Positions 11,093 through 19,940 of a DNA stretch of 64,000 bases are shown here, piece by piece. The DNA lies in NCBI GenBank assembly GCA_029262375.1, contig JAJCZM010000022.1, positions 1-64,000 on the forward strand, written 5' to 3'. Numbering within the stretch: the stretch's first letter is position 1; every line of letters starts with the position of its first letter. This stretch comes from Deltaproteobacteria bacterium (GTDB lineage Bacteria; Desulfobacterota; Binatia; UBA1149; SPBQ01). The translations under genes and the position numbers were made by a program. The notes under the pieces are model-generated. The model did no database searches, was not told the DNA's origin, and saw only the letters and a list, made by a program, of their open reading frames with translations.

Positions 11093-12076
11093 TCAGGTAT
11101 CGATAGCGCCGGGGGTTGCCACCATCTCGATCAGGAGGTCAAGGTGGTTGCCGTCAGCGAGAAGCTCGCCGACGGTATCCAGGCGGCACTGCTTGCGACA
11201 CTCCTTTGATTCCGGCTCTTCCTGAAAGAATGGGGCGAGGAGACGAGAGGGGGCCTCCTCGTTCTCATTGTAGGGTGCCAGCTCGAAGGGCGAGCGTAGA
11301 TCGAGGAAACCCGATTCACGGAGATGGCTCCTTAACGGCTCCGGACTTCTGCTTTTGCGGGCCTGGTTTTCGTTAACGTCCTTTCCCGTTAGCAGGACAA
11401 GGAGGTCGGCTACCACGACCCAGCGGGGGTTCTGGAGCGTGCGTTGGAACTCTTCTGCAATGCAATCGACCGCCACGCCCAGGGCAACGTCCGAAGTACG
11501 TACCGATCCGATCCGCGCGTAGAATAGCCGAGCAAACTCCGCGGCGAGCACACGCGTTTTCCAAATTGGCTCAAGGCGATACTGCTTCGCCTCCTCTATG
11601 ACACGGTTCACATGCTCAGCATCAGGTGAAAGCCAAAACGCAAATACCTGTTCATTGTTTTCCGCTCTAGACTTATCCTGTAGGTAGCTTGCAGCCGCGC
11701 AAAAGTTCGCCCTGAGCAGCCGGGCGCGAATCGATTCCCGATCTTCCTCTTCGCGTTGCCGGTATTCCGGCCTATTGGGATCTCGGCCTGCGAGCCACTC
11801 CGTCTCGCGTGCTGGGTGGAAATTTCTTCTGTCCAGGTTTTCCGCGCGACTCCTGAGCCAGTCTCGTAACTCTGTGATCGTGGGCGTTGCTTCTCTGCGA
11901 ATCGTCTTGAACCCGCGGAGCCACTGCAGCACGAACAGCGCCAGGTCTTCAGCGTCGGCCTCGTGCGCCTCGCAGAGTTGTTCCAGTGTCTCGCGCACTC
12001 GTTGCGCAGCGCGGTGATGCGCCGGCGTGTCTTCGCACTGTTCGATCAAGCTCGACTCAAGAGTTGCCCAGTCCAT
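11093..12076 (-). CDS. Island protein of unknown function, 327 aa
   Basis: The start is taken at ATG 12076 because a near-perfect Shine-Dalgarno (aggagg) lies just before it; an in-frame extension further upstream has no such support. The protein is soluble, charged and largely helical, with no signal peptide or membrane segment. It is rich in Glu, Arg and Leu and has no catalytic motif that I recognise. It lies on the same strand as the primase operon but 200 bases upstream of it, so it has its own promoter. A role in island biology is possible, but I do not assign one. Confidence 0.65.
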   Translation of the reverse strand: MDWATLESSLIEQCEDTPAHHRAAQRVRETLEQLCEAHEADAEDLALFVLQWLRGFKTIRREATPTITELRDWLRSRAENLDRRNFHPARETEWLAGRDPNRPEYRQREEEDRESIRARLLRANFCAAASYLQDKSRAENNEQVFAFWLSPDAEHVNRVIEEAKQYRLEPIWKTRVLAAEFARLFYARIGSVRTSDVALGVAVDCIAEEFQRTLQNPRWVVVADLLVLLTGKDVNENQARKSRSPEPLRSHLRESGFLDLRSPFELAPYNENEEAPSRLLAPFFQEEPESKECRKQCRLDTVGELLADGNHLDLLIEMVATPGAIDT

Positions 12077-12484
12077 AGAGTCCTCCTGCCCGGAGCTAGC
12101 CGGGGCTTCATGGGGCTGAGCATCGCACAAGTATGCTCCGTTCAAAGTGCGAGCGTGCGTAGGTCTGGTGCCCTGGAGCAGGGCGGTTGGGACTGTCGGG
12201 ACGATGTCTTGCGCTGCATCGAACGCCGAGGAGCTGAGACGGCCCGTGAGGCCACTCGCCGGTACCTTGCTTGGCCGGAATAGTTCGCTGCCGGGAACTA
12301 TCAGACTCGCCCTCGATCGTGTGACACAAGAGCTGCGTGACATCACAGCAATGGGACGAGTAGACTAAAGCGAGCGGGCTGTCACGCAGTGCGCACGCAC
12401 ACCTGTGACACAAGCATCTGCCGCCGACGATGCGGCGCACCTGAACGCTGCCGGATGGCGAGACGCTCAGGGGGGTCAACGGAG
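12077..12484. other. Gene-free stretch with a degenerate repeat shared with 14528-14577
   Basis: No convincing gene is present. Positions 12320-12368, beginning gtgacacaagagctgcg, resemble 14528-14577, beginning gtgacacaaagcctgcg, at roughly three quarters of positions and in the same orientation. The two copies lie on either side of the Cys-rich secreted protein gene. I see no terminator hairpin with a T-run. Confidence 0.5.
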
Positions 12485-14203
12485 CTATTTCTTTCGGGCC
12501 TTGTACTGCAGGCCGTCGTCCTTCTTGACCTCGGTCATCGTTGCACCGACGCAGAAACCATCGCTCGTGATCATCTGTATCGTCGGCACCGTGCTACCCG
12601 TGAGCTGGGCGACCACGCCTAGCGGCAAGCTGTTTTGCCCGTTGGCCGCGTTGTTCTTACCCTTCGCGTCGGCCTTGCCCTTGTCTGGATCGCCACTGGT
12701 GTAGCTCATCTTCTCGACGCCATTCATCACAATGCCCTTGTCTTTGTAGTCGTAGCCCTTCGTCGACTTGGGCTTCCAACAGTCTTTGCCGGCACAAAGC
12801 TGCCCGCCCTGATCTACGATGAACTGCTCGACCAGCGAATCACCGTCGTCGTAGATGCACAGCGTGACGATGGTAAGGCCACCAACAGGGTCGCCGAACC
12901 CAACTTGAGTGGTCTCCGTGGTGATCTTCTTCCATTGCAGCTTCATCTTCTCTTTGCCGGACGCCTTCTCGCTGTAGTCGAGCTTGCCTTGTGCAGCGTC
13001 CAGACATGTTGGTTCGGGCACTGCGGGACAGGCCCCGACGGCGCAGGTCGGATCGTTGGACGGATCCACTACGAACTCACAGCCGACGATGGGGTCGCAG
13101 CTGTCATCCGTACAGATGTCCGTGTCATCGCATACCAGCGGCGTACCTACCTGACAGCCGAGAACCGGATCACAGGTCTCCGTGCCCGTGCATGCGTTGT
13201 TGTCGTCGCAGTCGGTTGAAGAGCCCGCGAGGCACTCGCCCGCCCCGTCGCAGGTGTCGTCCGTACACACGTCGGCGTCTGCCTCACATGCAAGACCTGA
13301 TGGCTCGAAGCCGTCGCTCGGGCAGTCACTACCCACACCGTCGCAGGATTCAGCAATGTCGCACTCGCCACTGGCCGCTCGGCACTCGGTGCCCGCCGCA
13401 ACCACGATGTCAGCTGGACAGGCGGTGGCCGCGCCATCACAGGTTTCGGCTGCGTCACACACATCTGCCGCTGCGCGACATTCCACGCCCGCGCTCTCTA
13501 CGCCATCGGCCGGGCATGCTCCCGCTCCGTCGCAGGTCTCTGCCACATCGCAGTTGCCTGCCGCAGACCGACATTCTGTCGCTGCGCTTTCAAATTCACA
13601 GATTGGCGAGCAGCAATCGTTAGGGGCTGTGTTCGCGTCGTCGCATGCTTCGCCAACATCCATCTCTCCATTCCCGCAAAGGATCTCGCCAACCGCTGCA
13701 ACGTTGAGCGTAACATCGACAGACACCTGCTGGTTATCGTTCGCATAACAAATTGAGACTGTTATCGCAGGCTCAGCGACGCCACTGCCGTCGACGAATC
13801 CGAGAAGAGGCCCGCCAACGGCTGTTTGTATGTCGCCCACTTGTACGGGCGACCCACAAATACCGCAGCCGAAACAACCTGGCACACACCGACGCAAACC
13901 AAAGTGAATAGTTTCCGACGATGGTGTTCCACCACTGCCCTCAAGAAATGTGATTGTAACGCCGGTGACAGACGCGCCGCCGGGCCCGCTGATTTGTATG
14001 TCCGTAACTTCAAGAAGGAACTCGTCGATGACGCCGCTGAACGGCAGCGTAAGACGATTCATCGACCCGACACCGTTGTTGCAACTATTGTTCCCCGACG
14101 CAGAGAGCAGCATTGGCGTCGAAGCGAGTACATTCGCCCACGCTGACACGGGCATGATGATCAGTACGCCGAGGCCGAGCAGTCTGAGGAGACGTTGATA
14201 CAT
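12485..14203 (-). CDS. Secreted Cys-rich protein with disintegrin-like repeats and a shared C-terminal domain
   Basis: This 572-aa protein has a signal peptide (hydrophobic LLGLGVLIIMPVSAWA). An N-terminal beta-rich region of about 165 residues is followed by CGNGEMDVGEACDDAN, the DUF4215-type CDDxN motif of delta-proteobacterial surface proteins. Next come four to five Cys repeats of the form ECRAA-x-CDxAETCDG-x-CPAD, then Asp-rich repeats of type CDD-x-CTxxETCD. Residues about 400-572 form a domain with LCIYDDGD, CAGKDCWK and KGYDYKDK that recurs in the neighbouring gene at 14819. The protein is probably exported to the cell surface or medium. Its function is unknown. Confidence 0.8.
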   Translation of the reverse strand: MYQRLLRLLGLGVLIIMPVSAWANVLASTPMLLSASGNNSCNNGVGSMNRLTLPFSGVIDEFLLEVTDIQISGPGGASVTGVTITFLEGSGGTPSSETIHFGLRRCVPGCFGCGICGSPVQVGDIQTAVGGPLLGFVDGSGVAEPAITVSICYANDNQQVSVDVTLNVAAVGEILCGNGEMDVGEACDDANTAPNDCCSPICEFESAATECRSAAGNCDVAETCDGAGACPADGVESAGVECRAAADVCDAAETCDGAATACPADIVVAAGTECRAASGECDIAESCDGVGSDCPSDGFEPSGLACEADADVCTDDTCDGAGECLAGSSTDCDDNNACTGTETCDPVLGCQVGTPLVCDDTDICTDDSCDPIVGCEFVVDPSNDPTCAVGACPAVPEPTCLDAAQGKLDYSEKASGKEKMKLQWKKITTETTQVGFGDPVGGLTIVTLCIYDDGDSLVEQFIVDQGGQLCAGKDCWKPKSTKGYDYKDKGIVMNGVEKMSYTSGDPDKGKADAKGKNNAANGQNSLPLGVVAQLTGSTVPTIQMITSDGFCVGATMTEVKKDDGLQYKARKK

Positions 14204-14818
14204 ACCCCACTATCGGCGGGCGGCGCACGTTGGTGCAATTGGGGAAACTACTAACCCCGATAGGGTTCGATCGTTTCGCGGATCGCGACCGCCAGGTCCT
14301 TCAGCCGCCTCGTGCATCGGCCAACCGCTGTGCTTGCTCAGGCCGGTCGGCATCGTGGTTTCCGCGCGCTCCTTCCAGCTATCGTTGCTGCGCCCTGTTG
14401 GCCCGGCACAACAACTGATAGGCAGGCCAAGGTAGCGAGTTGCGCGAACAAATAGTGGCTGAGAGGGGCACTACGTTTTTAGTAGTAACAGTCCGGTGTC
14501 TGTACCTACCAAACCCGTCCTAACCCGCGTGACACAAAGCCTGCGCCGCATCGCGGCAACGGGGCGACCAGACTTAAACAGGCGGACTCGACGCGGGACT
14601 CGTATGCATACGTGACAGATGTCCCCGGGGGGCCATGGTGCCGGCCGCTGGCTTGTTCGCACCCCCTCATTCGGGTGGTTTTGCGTTGTCCCAGTTCGTG
14701 CTCTTTTGGGACACGAGAATGCGGTAGGAGGCTAGACCTCCACGTGGGGAATTGACGCGGTGGTTGCCTGGACGTTACGCTCTGGTTGTCCGAGCCCGAT
14801 GGTCGGCGCGAGAGGCTC
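14204..14818. other. Gene-free stretch between the two secreted-protein genes
   Basis: This 615-bp divergent intergenic region must hold promoters for both secreted-protein genes. It contains the second copy (14528-14577) of the degenerate gtgacacaa repeat. I see no coding sequence with plausible codon use and no clear att-like core. Confidence 0.5.
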
Positions 14819-16495
14819 ATGAAAACACTACTACCTTTGTTTGTCGTGCTGCTTACGCTTGGCCTGCCCAATGCGGCGTTCTGCCAGCCCTTTCGGGTTG
14901 GGCCGGAGTTGCAGATCAATACCTACACATCTGATTCCCAGCGTGTCCCGAGCGTTACGGCGGGCGGCTCGGGTAGCTTCGTCGTCGTCTGGTCAAGTGC
15001 TGGCTCCGAGGGTTCAGATTCGTCTAACTCGTCGGTCCAGGGCCAGCGATTCGACAGCGCGGGTGCTCCCGCTGGAACGGAGTTCCAGATTAATACCTAC
15101 ACGATTGGTGATCAGTCCGAGTCGAGCGTTGCGGCTGACGCGTCGGATAGTTTTGTCGTGGTCTGGGCGAGCGCAGGCTCCAGCGGGTCGGATTCGTCTA
15201 TCAACTCGATCCAGGGCCAGCGCTTCGACGCGGCCGGGGCGGCGCTCGGCACGGAATTCCAGATCAATACGTACACGACCCAGGCACAGCTATCTCCCAG
15301 CGTTGCGATAGATGGCTCCGCCAGTTTCGTTGTGGTTTGGACGAGCACAGGATCCTCTGGCTCGGATTCGTCTGCAATTTCGATCCAGGGTCAGCGCTTT
15401 GACAGTGCGGGGGCGTTTCTTGGCACGGAGTTTCAGGTCAACACCTACACGACCCTCGACCAGCGCAACCCCGACGTTGCGGCCGATGCCATGGGGAGAT
15501 TCGTTGTGGTGTGGCAGAGCCGATACTCCAGCGGCTCCGAGTCGGACTTCTCTGTTCAAGGCCAGCGATTCGACAGCGCGGGTATGCCGGTGGGCACAGA
15601 GTTCAAGATCAATACGTACACGAGCGAGTCGCAAGGTTCCCCCCGTATCGCAGCAGATGCCTCAGGTAGTTTTGTCGTGGTGTGGGACAGTCGTTACTCA
15701 CCGACCTCGGAGCCCTACGGCGGATCTGTCAGAGGCCAGCGGTTTGATAGTGCAGGCACGCCGGTTGGCACCGAGTTCCAGATCAGCACGACCGACCCCG
15801 GCTTCTCGATGTACCCCACCGCGGCAGCAGATGCCTCAGGGAGCTTCGTCGTGGTTTGGGCAAGCGAAGACTCTGGAGGTACAGATTCGTCCGACAAGTC
15901 GATCCAGGCCCAGCGCTTTACCGTTACGGAACTCTGCGGTGCCGTGCCGGAGCTGGACAGTGCGTGTCACCTAGCCGCCGCGAACGGTGCCGGTAAGTCC
16001 CTGGTCCAAGTCAGAGATGCGACTCCCGATAGGAGGGACAAGTTCACATGGAAGTGGAGCAAGGGGACTGCTGTCGCCGCAGGCGATTTCAAGATGCCTG
16101 ACGTTGGCGGCAGCACATACCGCCTCTGTATTTACGATGCCGACGGAATGCTCAAGGCGATGAATCTGCAACCGGGTGGGAATGGTGAAACATGCAACAA
16201 CAAGCCGTGCTGGCAGAAAACGGGGAAAGGGTTCAGGTACAAGTCCAGGACCGGCAGCGCTTCGGACGGTATGACCCGCGTGAAGTTCGACGAAGGCGAT
16301 ATAGGCAAGTCTAAAATACGGATAACGGCCAAGGGCAATCGGGGCTACTTCAAGGCACCTGCACCGCTGGTATTAACCGAGCCGGTCGTCGTTCAGCTAC
16401 TGATTGACGACGGTATTGCTACGGAGTGTTTCAAGACAACGTTCAGTTCCGTCATAAAGAAAGACCTCGAAAACTACAAGGCTAAGGGGCCCTGA
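14819..16495 (+). CDS. Secreted repeat protein (NTYT/FVVVW repeats) with shared C-terminal domain
   Basis: The ATG at 14819 gives 558 aa and a good signal peptide (MKTLLPLFVVLLTLGLPNAA). Residues about 25-385 are seven copies of a repeat of roughly 50 residues, each with EFQINTYT, then a VAADASGSFVVVW-like segment, then a Ser/Asp-rich loop and IQGQRFDSAG. Such repeats occur in bacterial surface proteins and probably fold as a beta-propeller. Residues about 395-558 match the C-terminal domain of the 12485-14203 protein: LCIYDADG, CNNKPCW, KGFRYK, a late Cys and a final YKAK. Function is unknown; the shared tail may be an anchoring or sorting domain. Confidence 0.85.
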   Translation: MKTLLPLFVVLLTLGLPNAAFCQPFRVGPELQINTYTSDSQRVPSVTAGGSGSFVVVWSSAGSEGSDSSNSSVQGQRFDSAGAPAGTEFQINTYTIGDQSESSVAADASDSFVVVWASAGSSGSDSSINSIQGQRFDAAGAALGTEFQINTYTTQAQLSPSVAIDGSASFVVVWTSTGSSGSDSSAISIQGQRFDSAGAFLGTEFQVNTYTTLDQRNPDVAADAMGRFVVVWQSRYSSGSESDFSVQGQRFDSAGMPVGTEFKINTYTSESQGSPRIAADASGSFVVVWDSRYSPTSEPYGGSVRGQRFDSAGTPVGTEFQISTTDPGFSMYPTAAADASGSFVVVWASEDSGGTDSSDKSIQAQRFTVTELCGAVPELDSACHLAAANGAGKSLVQVRDATPDRRDKFTWKWSKGTAVAAGDFKMPDVGGSTYRLCIYDADGMLKAMNLQPGGNGETCNNKPCWQKTGKGFRYKSRTGSASDGMTRVKFDEGDIGKSKIRITAKGNRGYFKAPAPLVLTEPVVVQLLIDDGIATECFKTTFSSVIKKDLENYKAKGP

Positions 16496-16520
16496 CCTTT
16501 GGATGTCTCGAACGATCCGT

Positions 16521-16609
16521 ATTTGGGACATCGATCAGATGATGCTCCAACGGCGGCCTTGATTCTATTAGCCTCGAGGGGCGCGCGTTTCGCGAGCGAT
16601 GTCCCAAAT
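16521..16609. repeat. 13-bp perfect inverted repeat (16521-16533 and 16597-16609)
   Basis: ATTTGGGACATCG at 16521 is matched by its exact complement at 16597-16609, with 63 bases between. It lies 25 bases after the stop of the repeat-protein gene, in a 475-bp stretch without genes. The loop is too long for a simple terminator. It could be the terminal repeat of a very small element or a regulatory site. Confidence 0.55.
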
Positions 16610-16727
16610 CCTATACGAAGTGGGACACGCGGCGAGGCGGACTGATCGCATCTGCTGACGGTCGGCGACAGTAGATTCGCCTCGCGACGTGTCTCAACGT
16701 CGTTGACAGGTTCCGTCAGGGGAAGAC

Positions 16728-16790
16728 GGCGTCCCTTTTTGTCGCCGCGCCTCCAATCAGGGGCAGTGGTCCCCCCTAATTGCATCGATC
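16728..16790. other. Probable relic of element ends
   Basis: Positions 16733-16753 (ccctttttgtcgccgcgcctcc) closely resemble the start of the right-end block at 17760. They are followed at 16771 by cccccctaattgcat, which resembles the recombinase 3' flank at about 5997-6013 (cccccctaatcgttgcat). A right end followed by a left end is what a decayed element junction would leave. The match is short, so this call is weaker than those at 17760-18016 and 21350. Confidence 0.4.
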
Positions 16791-16970
16791 TCGACGAAGA
16801 GGCGATACTGCGTGTGGGATGGGGGATGCCGGTGGATTTGGATCGGGCTACCGAAGTAGGCCAACAGCCCAAGAGGTAGGCCGGCGTACCACGCCATTCC
16901 TTTGGCGATACGACCCCTCCCCTGGCAAGGCGAAGTATAGCAAAGGGCGAAGTTGCCGATGGAGATGCTG

Positions 16971-17702
16971 ATGTACGCACGAATCACGCTACGGACACTG
17001 ATCGTCGTCCTTCTGCTCGTGGCTACGATGCAGGTTGCCGATCTAGCCGTTCCGCGTCTGAGCGCGGCGCAGGAATGCGGTGATGTTGATCGGGACGGCG
17101 GAGTAACCGCTTCCGATGCCCTTCGTGTGCTACGGCGGGCCGTCGACCTAGACGTTGAGCTAGATTGCGCGACTGGTGAGTGCAGTGCCCTGGAGCAGCG
17201 GATCGAACGTCTCGAACGTCAGCAGTTCATCGTGGAAGCTGCGAACGGTAACGAATTGGGAGTTCTAAGAAGCGGCAGCGGGCCTAGGCTCACCGTTTGG
17301 AATGCTGACATTGGGGCGTTCATGCATTTTGATTATCCGAACGCGCCAAGCTCGAATGGCGATCCTCAAATCGCTCACTCAAGAAGCGATGGAAGCGTAG
17401 CGTTCGTTAACGAGGGTTGCAGCGGAACACCCTACCGCTCGCATGGCAGCGTCGGATCCGTGAATCTCATGGATACGGTGAGCCCCGATGGCAGGACCCT
17501 CTACCGTCCGATACGAGCCGCTCCCAGCGGCCCAATTGAGTACCGATCGGTAATCCAGAACACGAGTGGTAACTGCCTCCAGGTAGATCCTCCGCGCACT
17601 CTCGATTATCCGGTGAGGCTTGAGGAAGTCTTTTTGCCGTTCACTCTGAATCAGCCCGGCCCCTACATCATTCGCTCGCTTTGGTCGCTACCGCCCGAGT
17701 AG
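16971..17702 (+). CDS. Secreted protein with a single dockerin-like calcium repeat
   Basis: The ATG at 16971 (243 aa) has a Shine-Dalgarno-like ggag and leads into a signal peptide. Right after it comes CGDVDRDGGVTASDALRVL, a dockerin type I-like loop with Asp/Ser calcium ligands, then a short Cys-bounded coiled segment (ALEQRIERLERQ). The rest is beta-rich with two Cys and is not recognised. Only one dockerin repeat is present, whereas cellulosomal dockerins have two. The gene stands alone between two relic element junctions. Binding to a surface cohesin-like partner is possible but unproven. Confidence 0.75.
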   Translation: MYARITLRTLIVVLLLVATMQVADLAVPRLSAAQECGDVDRDGGVTASDALRVLRRAVDLDVELDCATGECSALEQRIERLERQQFIVEAANGNELGVLRSGSGPRLTVWNADIGAFMHFDYPNAPSSNGDPQIAHSRSDGSVAFVNEGCSGTPYRSHGSVGSVNLMDTVSPDGRTLYRPIRAAPSGPIEYRSVIQNTSGNCLQVDPPRTLDYPVRLEEVFLPFTLNQPGPYIIRSLWSLPPE

Positions 17703-17759
17703 TTGCCGAGTTCTGCCGCAACTTCGGAAACAGTTTCCGAAGTCTTATCGTTACGTGCC

Positions 17760-17975
17760 CCCTTTTTGTCGCGGCGCTTCCAAAGGCGTGTATGTCACTA
17801 TCACGAAGGGGGGCCTGGGGGGGGTTGCTTCCCAGGCCGAGCGTTGGTTGCGGATAGGTTGCGCTTAGCTCTGCGCAACGCTCATGCTGCGCGCTCAATC
17901 CCCCCCGCGTCGCATGGAACACCAGCTCCACTGGTATGGACAAGGTGCAAGAATCGTCGAGTACGCCCCTTCTTT
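17760..17975. repeat. Right-end block R1 of an island unit (imperfect direct repeat with 18781-18979)
   Basis: The stretch starts with a ccctttttgtcgc-like segment, passes a G-run and ends tggacaaggtgcaagaatcg followed by a degenerate att core. It matches 18781-18979 in order and orientation over about 200 bases. Read on the minus strand, part of it encodes SCTLSIPVELVFHATRG, almost the same as in the second copy, so it was once a coding extension of the recombinase gene. Confidence 0.75.
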
Positions 17976-18016
17976 CTCTCCGCATTGTCGCATGTAGGAC
18001 GAGGGGGCGGGCGACA
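17961..18016 (-). pseudogene. Relic of a recombinase 3' tip with degenerate att core
   Basis: On the minus strand the sequence reads ARPLVLHATMR, then a degenerate core. The intact recombinase has ARPLVLHATIRGDKVGVPD at the same place. At DNA level, 17988-18014 matches 6008-6034 at 24 of 27 bases. This marks the left end of an old, truncated element copy immediately following right-end block R1. Confidence 0.75.
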
Positions 18017-18024
18017 TGTAAGGA

Positions 18025-18660
18025 TTAGTCATCCTCGGCCAACAGTTCGATGCCCACGCGGGTAGCGCGCGCACGTGCGGAGAACCTGTCGTGCTTCAAC
18101 TCAGAAAACGCCTCCTCCACATATTCGATAACCGCTCGAGGAACTTCCCCGTGGGCATCCACAATAGCGTCATCGTAGCGATCAATGTCCTTTCTTAGGA
18201 TCGCGCCGTTCTCCTGGTAGCTCATCATCGACGCAAAAATGCGATCGATTTTCATCGCAAATTTTATCGACCTGAGTTTCTGCCCGACGGGTATAGCGGC
18301 CTTGATCGCTGCGGCGCGGGGCAGCTCGACCTCGAGCTCTTTGACAAGGGCTTTCGCAAGCTCCTTCGCCTCTTTCTCTGATCGGGCTGCGTTGCGCGCC
18401 GCCTGTTGCTGTGGAGTGAGCTCGCCTTGGACGACCCAGCCGCTGTCGGTGCGATCGTAGATTCGGTTGTTCATGTACATGGTAGCGGCTTCCGGACTGT
18501 TACATGCGACGACTAACTGCACATCCGATCGACAGACGGGTTTGCTCGCTGGGTACTTCTGGGTCGCGGGATATGCTGGGTATGGAAGCGGCGGCTGGCA
18601 ACCGATGATGACCAACGAAGCGACGGCAAACAAGATGGGTATGGCCAATCTAGCTTGCAA
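18025..18660 (-). CDS. Putative lipoprotein with coiled-coil centre, unknown function
   Basis: A 211-aa protein with a short signal peptide ending in VIIGC, a plausible lipobox, followed by a Pro/Tyr-rich linker. The middle (PQQQAARNAARSEKEAKELA) is a charged helix, and the C-terminal half is helical and charged. No enzymatic motif is recognised. It is the only gene of a 1-kb unit between two right-end blocks, so it looks like a passenger gene carried by a truncated island copy. It should be anchored in the outer or inner membrane facing the periplasm. Confidence 0.7.
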   Translation of the reverse strand: MQARLAIPILFAVASLVIIGCQPPLPYPAYPATQKYPASKPVCRSDVQLVVACNSPEAATMYMNNRIYDRTDSGWVVQGELTPQQQAARNAARSEKEAKELAKALVKELEVELPRAAAIKAAIPVGQKLRSIKFAMKIDRIFASMMSYQENGAILRKDIDRYDDAIVDAHGEVPRAVIEYVEEAFSELKHDRFSARARATRVGIELLAEDD

Positions 18661-18780
18661 TGCTCCCCCCTAAAGACTGAGCCATTGTGTCTCCAGCCTT
18701 ATTCGATCGTGAGAAAAGGCTGGACGCGACACTGGCGGAGGCTAGGGCACAAAGCGCCGCCTCATGTCAGGAGGAAATAA

Positions 18781-18979
18781 TTCCTTTTTTGTCGCACACA
18801 TTCAATTGGGTATGAGTCCCATAGTGCGAAGGGGGGCCGGGGAGGGGGGGCCGTCTTTGGTTGCGGATTGGGTGCGTTCTCTGCCGTCCGATGCTCAGGC
18901 TGCCCGCTTGATCCCCCGTGTCGCGTGGAACACCAAGTCCACTGGGATGGACAAGGTGCAAGAACCGTCGGGGACGCCA
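18781..18979. repeat. Right-end block R2 of the island (imperfect direct repeat with 17760-17975)
   Basis: This is the second copy of the right-end sequence, ending tggacaaggtgcaagaaccg followed by the exact att core. On the minus strand an open frame runs from the core through SCTLSIPVDLVFHATRG to a stop at 18895-18897. In a circular island this would be the C-terminus of the recombinase. Confidence 0.75.
18965..18979. other. attR core (15-bp repeat of tRNA-Glu 3' end)
   Basis: ccgtcggggacgcca is identical to 5975-5989. No tRNA is present here, only the core, as expected for the distal end of an island inserted at a tRNA 3' end. Confidence 0.85.
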
Positions 18980-19040
18980 CTTCTTCTATAACTGAGTGTC
19001 GGGGATCTTGAGAGTCCGTGAGTCTCGTACTCGCGTCCAG

Positions 19041-19056
19041 CATTCCGCGCGGAATG
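19041..19056. repeat. REP-like palindrome, copy 1
   Basis: CATTCCGCGCGGAATG is a perfect 16-bp palindrome. With its flank (tcaacattccgcgcgg on the minus strand) it resembles copies at 19923 and 21271, all within 2.3 kb. Confidence 0.6.
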
Positions 19057-19142
19057 TTGACCGTCGAGCGCCCCGGCTGGAACGGTCGGCTATGGAGCGG
19101 AATTCGCTCGCCTTGACGGCCACAACTCGGCGTAACAAGGCG

Positions 19143-19634
19143 ATGGGCAAACGGATCGGTAAGTGGCTGGGTCTTCTGGCGCTGTCTCCGCTTCTCTTGC
19201 TGCTTGCCGTTTACGTTCCGCTGCACCTGGCGGGCGAAAGCCTTTATCGCTTGCTCGTCAGATTCGTTGTCGAACTGGTGTGGGGTCTGCGCGGGCGCCG
19301 CCTCCTTCTCATCTACTCCCGAAGCCCCGTCTGGCACGACTACATCGAGAGCAATTGGCTACCGATACTTGGCGAACATGCCGTCGTTCTCGATTGGTCG
19401 GATCGTTCAACGCGGCAGTTTCGGCGGGCGTTCGCCGCCCGAGTGTTTCGCGCCTGGGCAGGCGACCAGAACTACTGCCCGATGGCCATCGTTTTTCCGC
19501 GATTCGGGCGGACTCGTCAGATCGGATTTTTCTACGCGTTCCGAGACTGGAAGCACGGCAAGACAGCCTCGCTGGAAAAAGCCGAAACGGAACTGCTCGC
19601 CTTCGTAGATGACCTCAGGGAGCGTTCCGGCTAG
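19143..19634 (+). CDS. Small membrane-anchored protein of unknown function
   Basis: The ATG at 19143 opens a 163-aa protein with a basic N-terminus (MGKRIGKWLG) and one strong hydrophobic helix (about residues 12-32). A soluble domain of about 125 residues rich in Trp, Arg and Tyr follows, with no recognised catalytic motif. The 163 bases after the attR core carry no gene, only the first REP-like palindrome, so the upstream in-frame extension is not credited. The protein lies just outside the island and is the first apparently chromosomal gene after it. Confidence 0.6.
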   Translation: MGKRIGKWLGLLALSPLLLLLAVYVPLHLAGESLYRLLVRFVVELVWGLRGRRLLLIYSRSPVWHDYIESNWLPILGEHAVVLDWSDRSTRQFRRAFAARVFRAWAGDQNYCPMAIVFPRFGRTRQIGFFYAFRDWKHGKTASLEKAETELLAFVDDLRERSG

Positions 19635-19786
19635 ACGGCGCAAGGTCGCGGCGCTACTGGTCGCAACAGCGGAGGATCCTCAATAGTGTCCGCGCCTATG
19701 CACGGATACGTCATCGCCAACTACCGCATCACAAATCCGGTCGCGTACCCGGCCTACGTTCCCGCAGTCCTGGCTACGCTTTCCGA

Positions 19787-19873
19787 TCATGGGGGCGAGA
19801 TTCGAACTCGCGGACCCTTGCGGGCCGCCGGTTTTCAAGACCGGTGCCTTCAGCCGGACTCGGCCACGCCTCC
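19787..19873 (-). tRNA. tRNA-Ser (anticodon TGA) with a damaged acceptor stem, possibly a pseudo-tRNA
   Basis: On the minus strand the D arm, the anticodon arm (CCGGT-CTTGAAA-ACCGG, anticodon TGA), the serine-type long variable arm and the T arm (GCGAG-TTCGAAT-CTCGC) are all intact. The 5' acceptor strand is GGAGGCG, but the 3' strand reads CCCCATG instead of the expected CGCCTCC, leaving three mismatches and a G-U in seven pairs. No CCA is encoded. Either it is a decaying copy or its 3' end has been replaced by recombination. Confidence 0.65.
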
Positions 19874-19922
19874 GTAGGAATAAGAGAACTTCGAGGCTTG
19901 AGGTTGCAAGACTCTCGGCCTC

Positions 19923-19940
19923 ACATTCCCCGGGGAATGT
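19923..19940. repeat. REP-like palindrome, copy 2
   Basis: ACATTCCCCGGGGAATGT is a perfect 18-bp palindrome in the 304-bp gap between tRNA-Ser and the HNH gene. The gap otherwise holds nothing I can identify. Confidence 0.6.
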
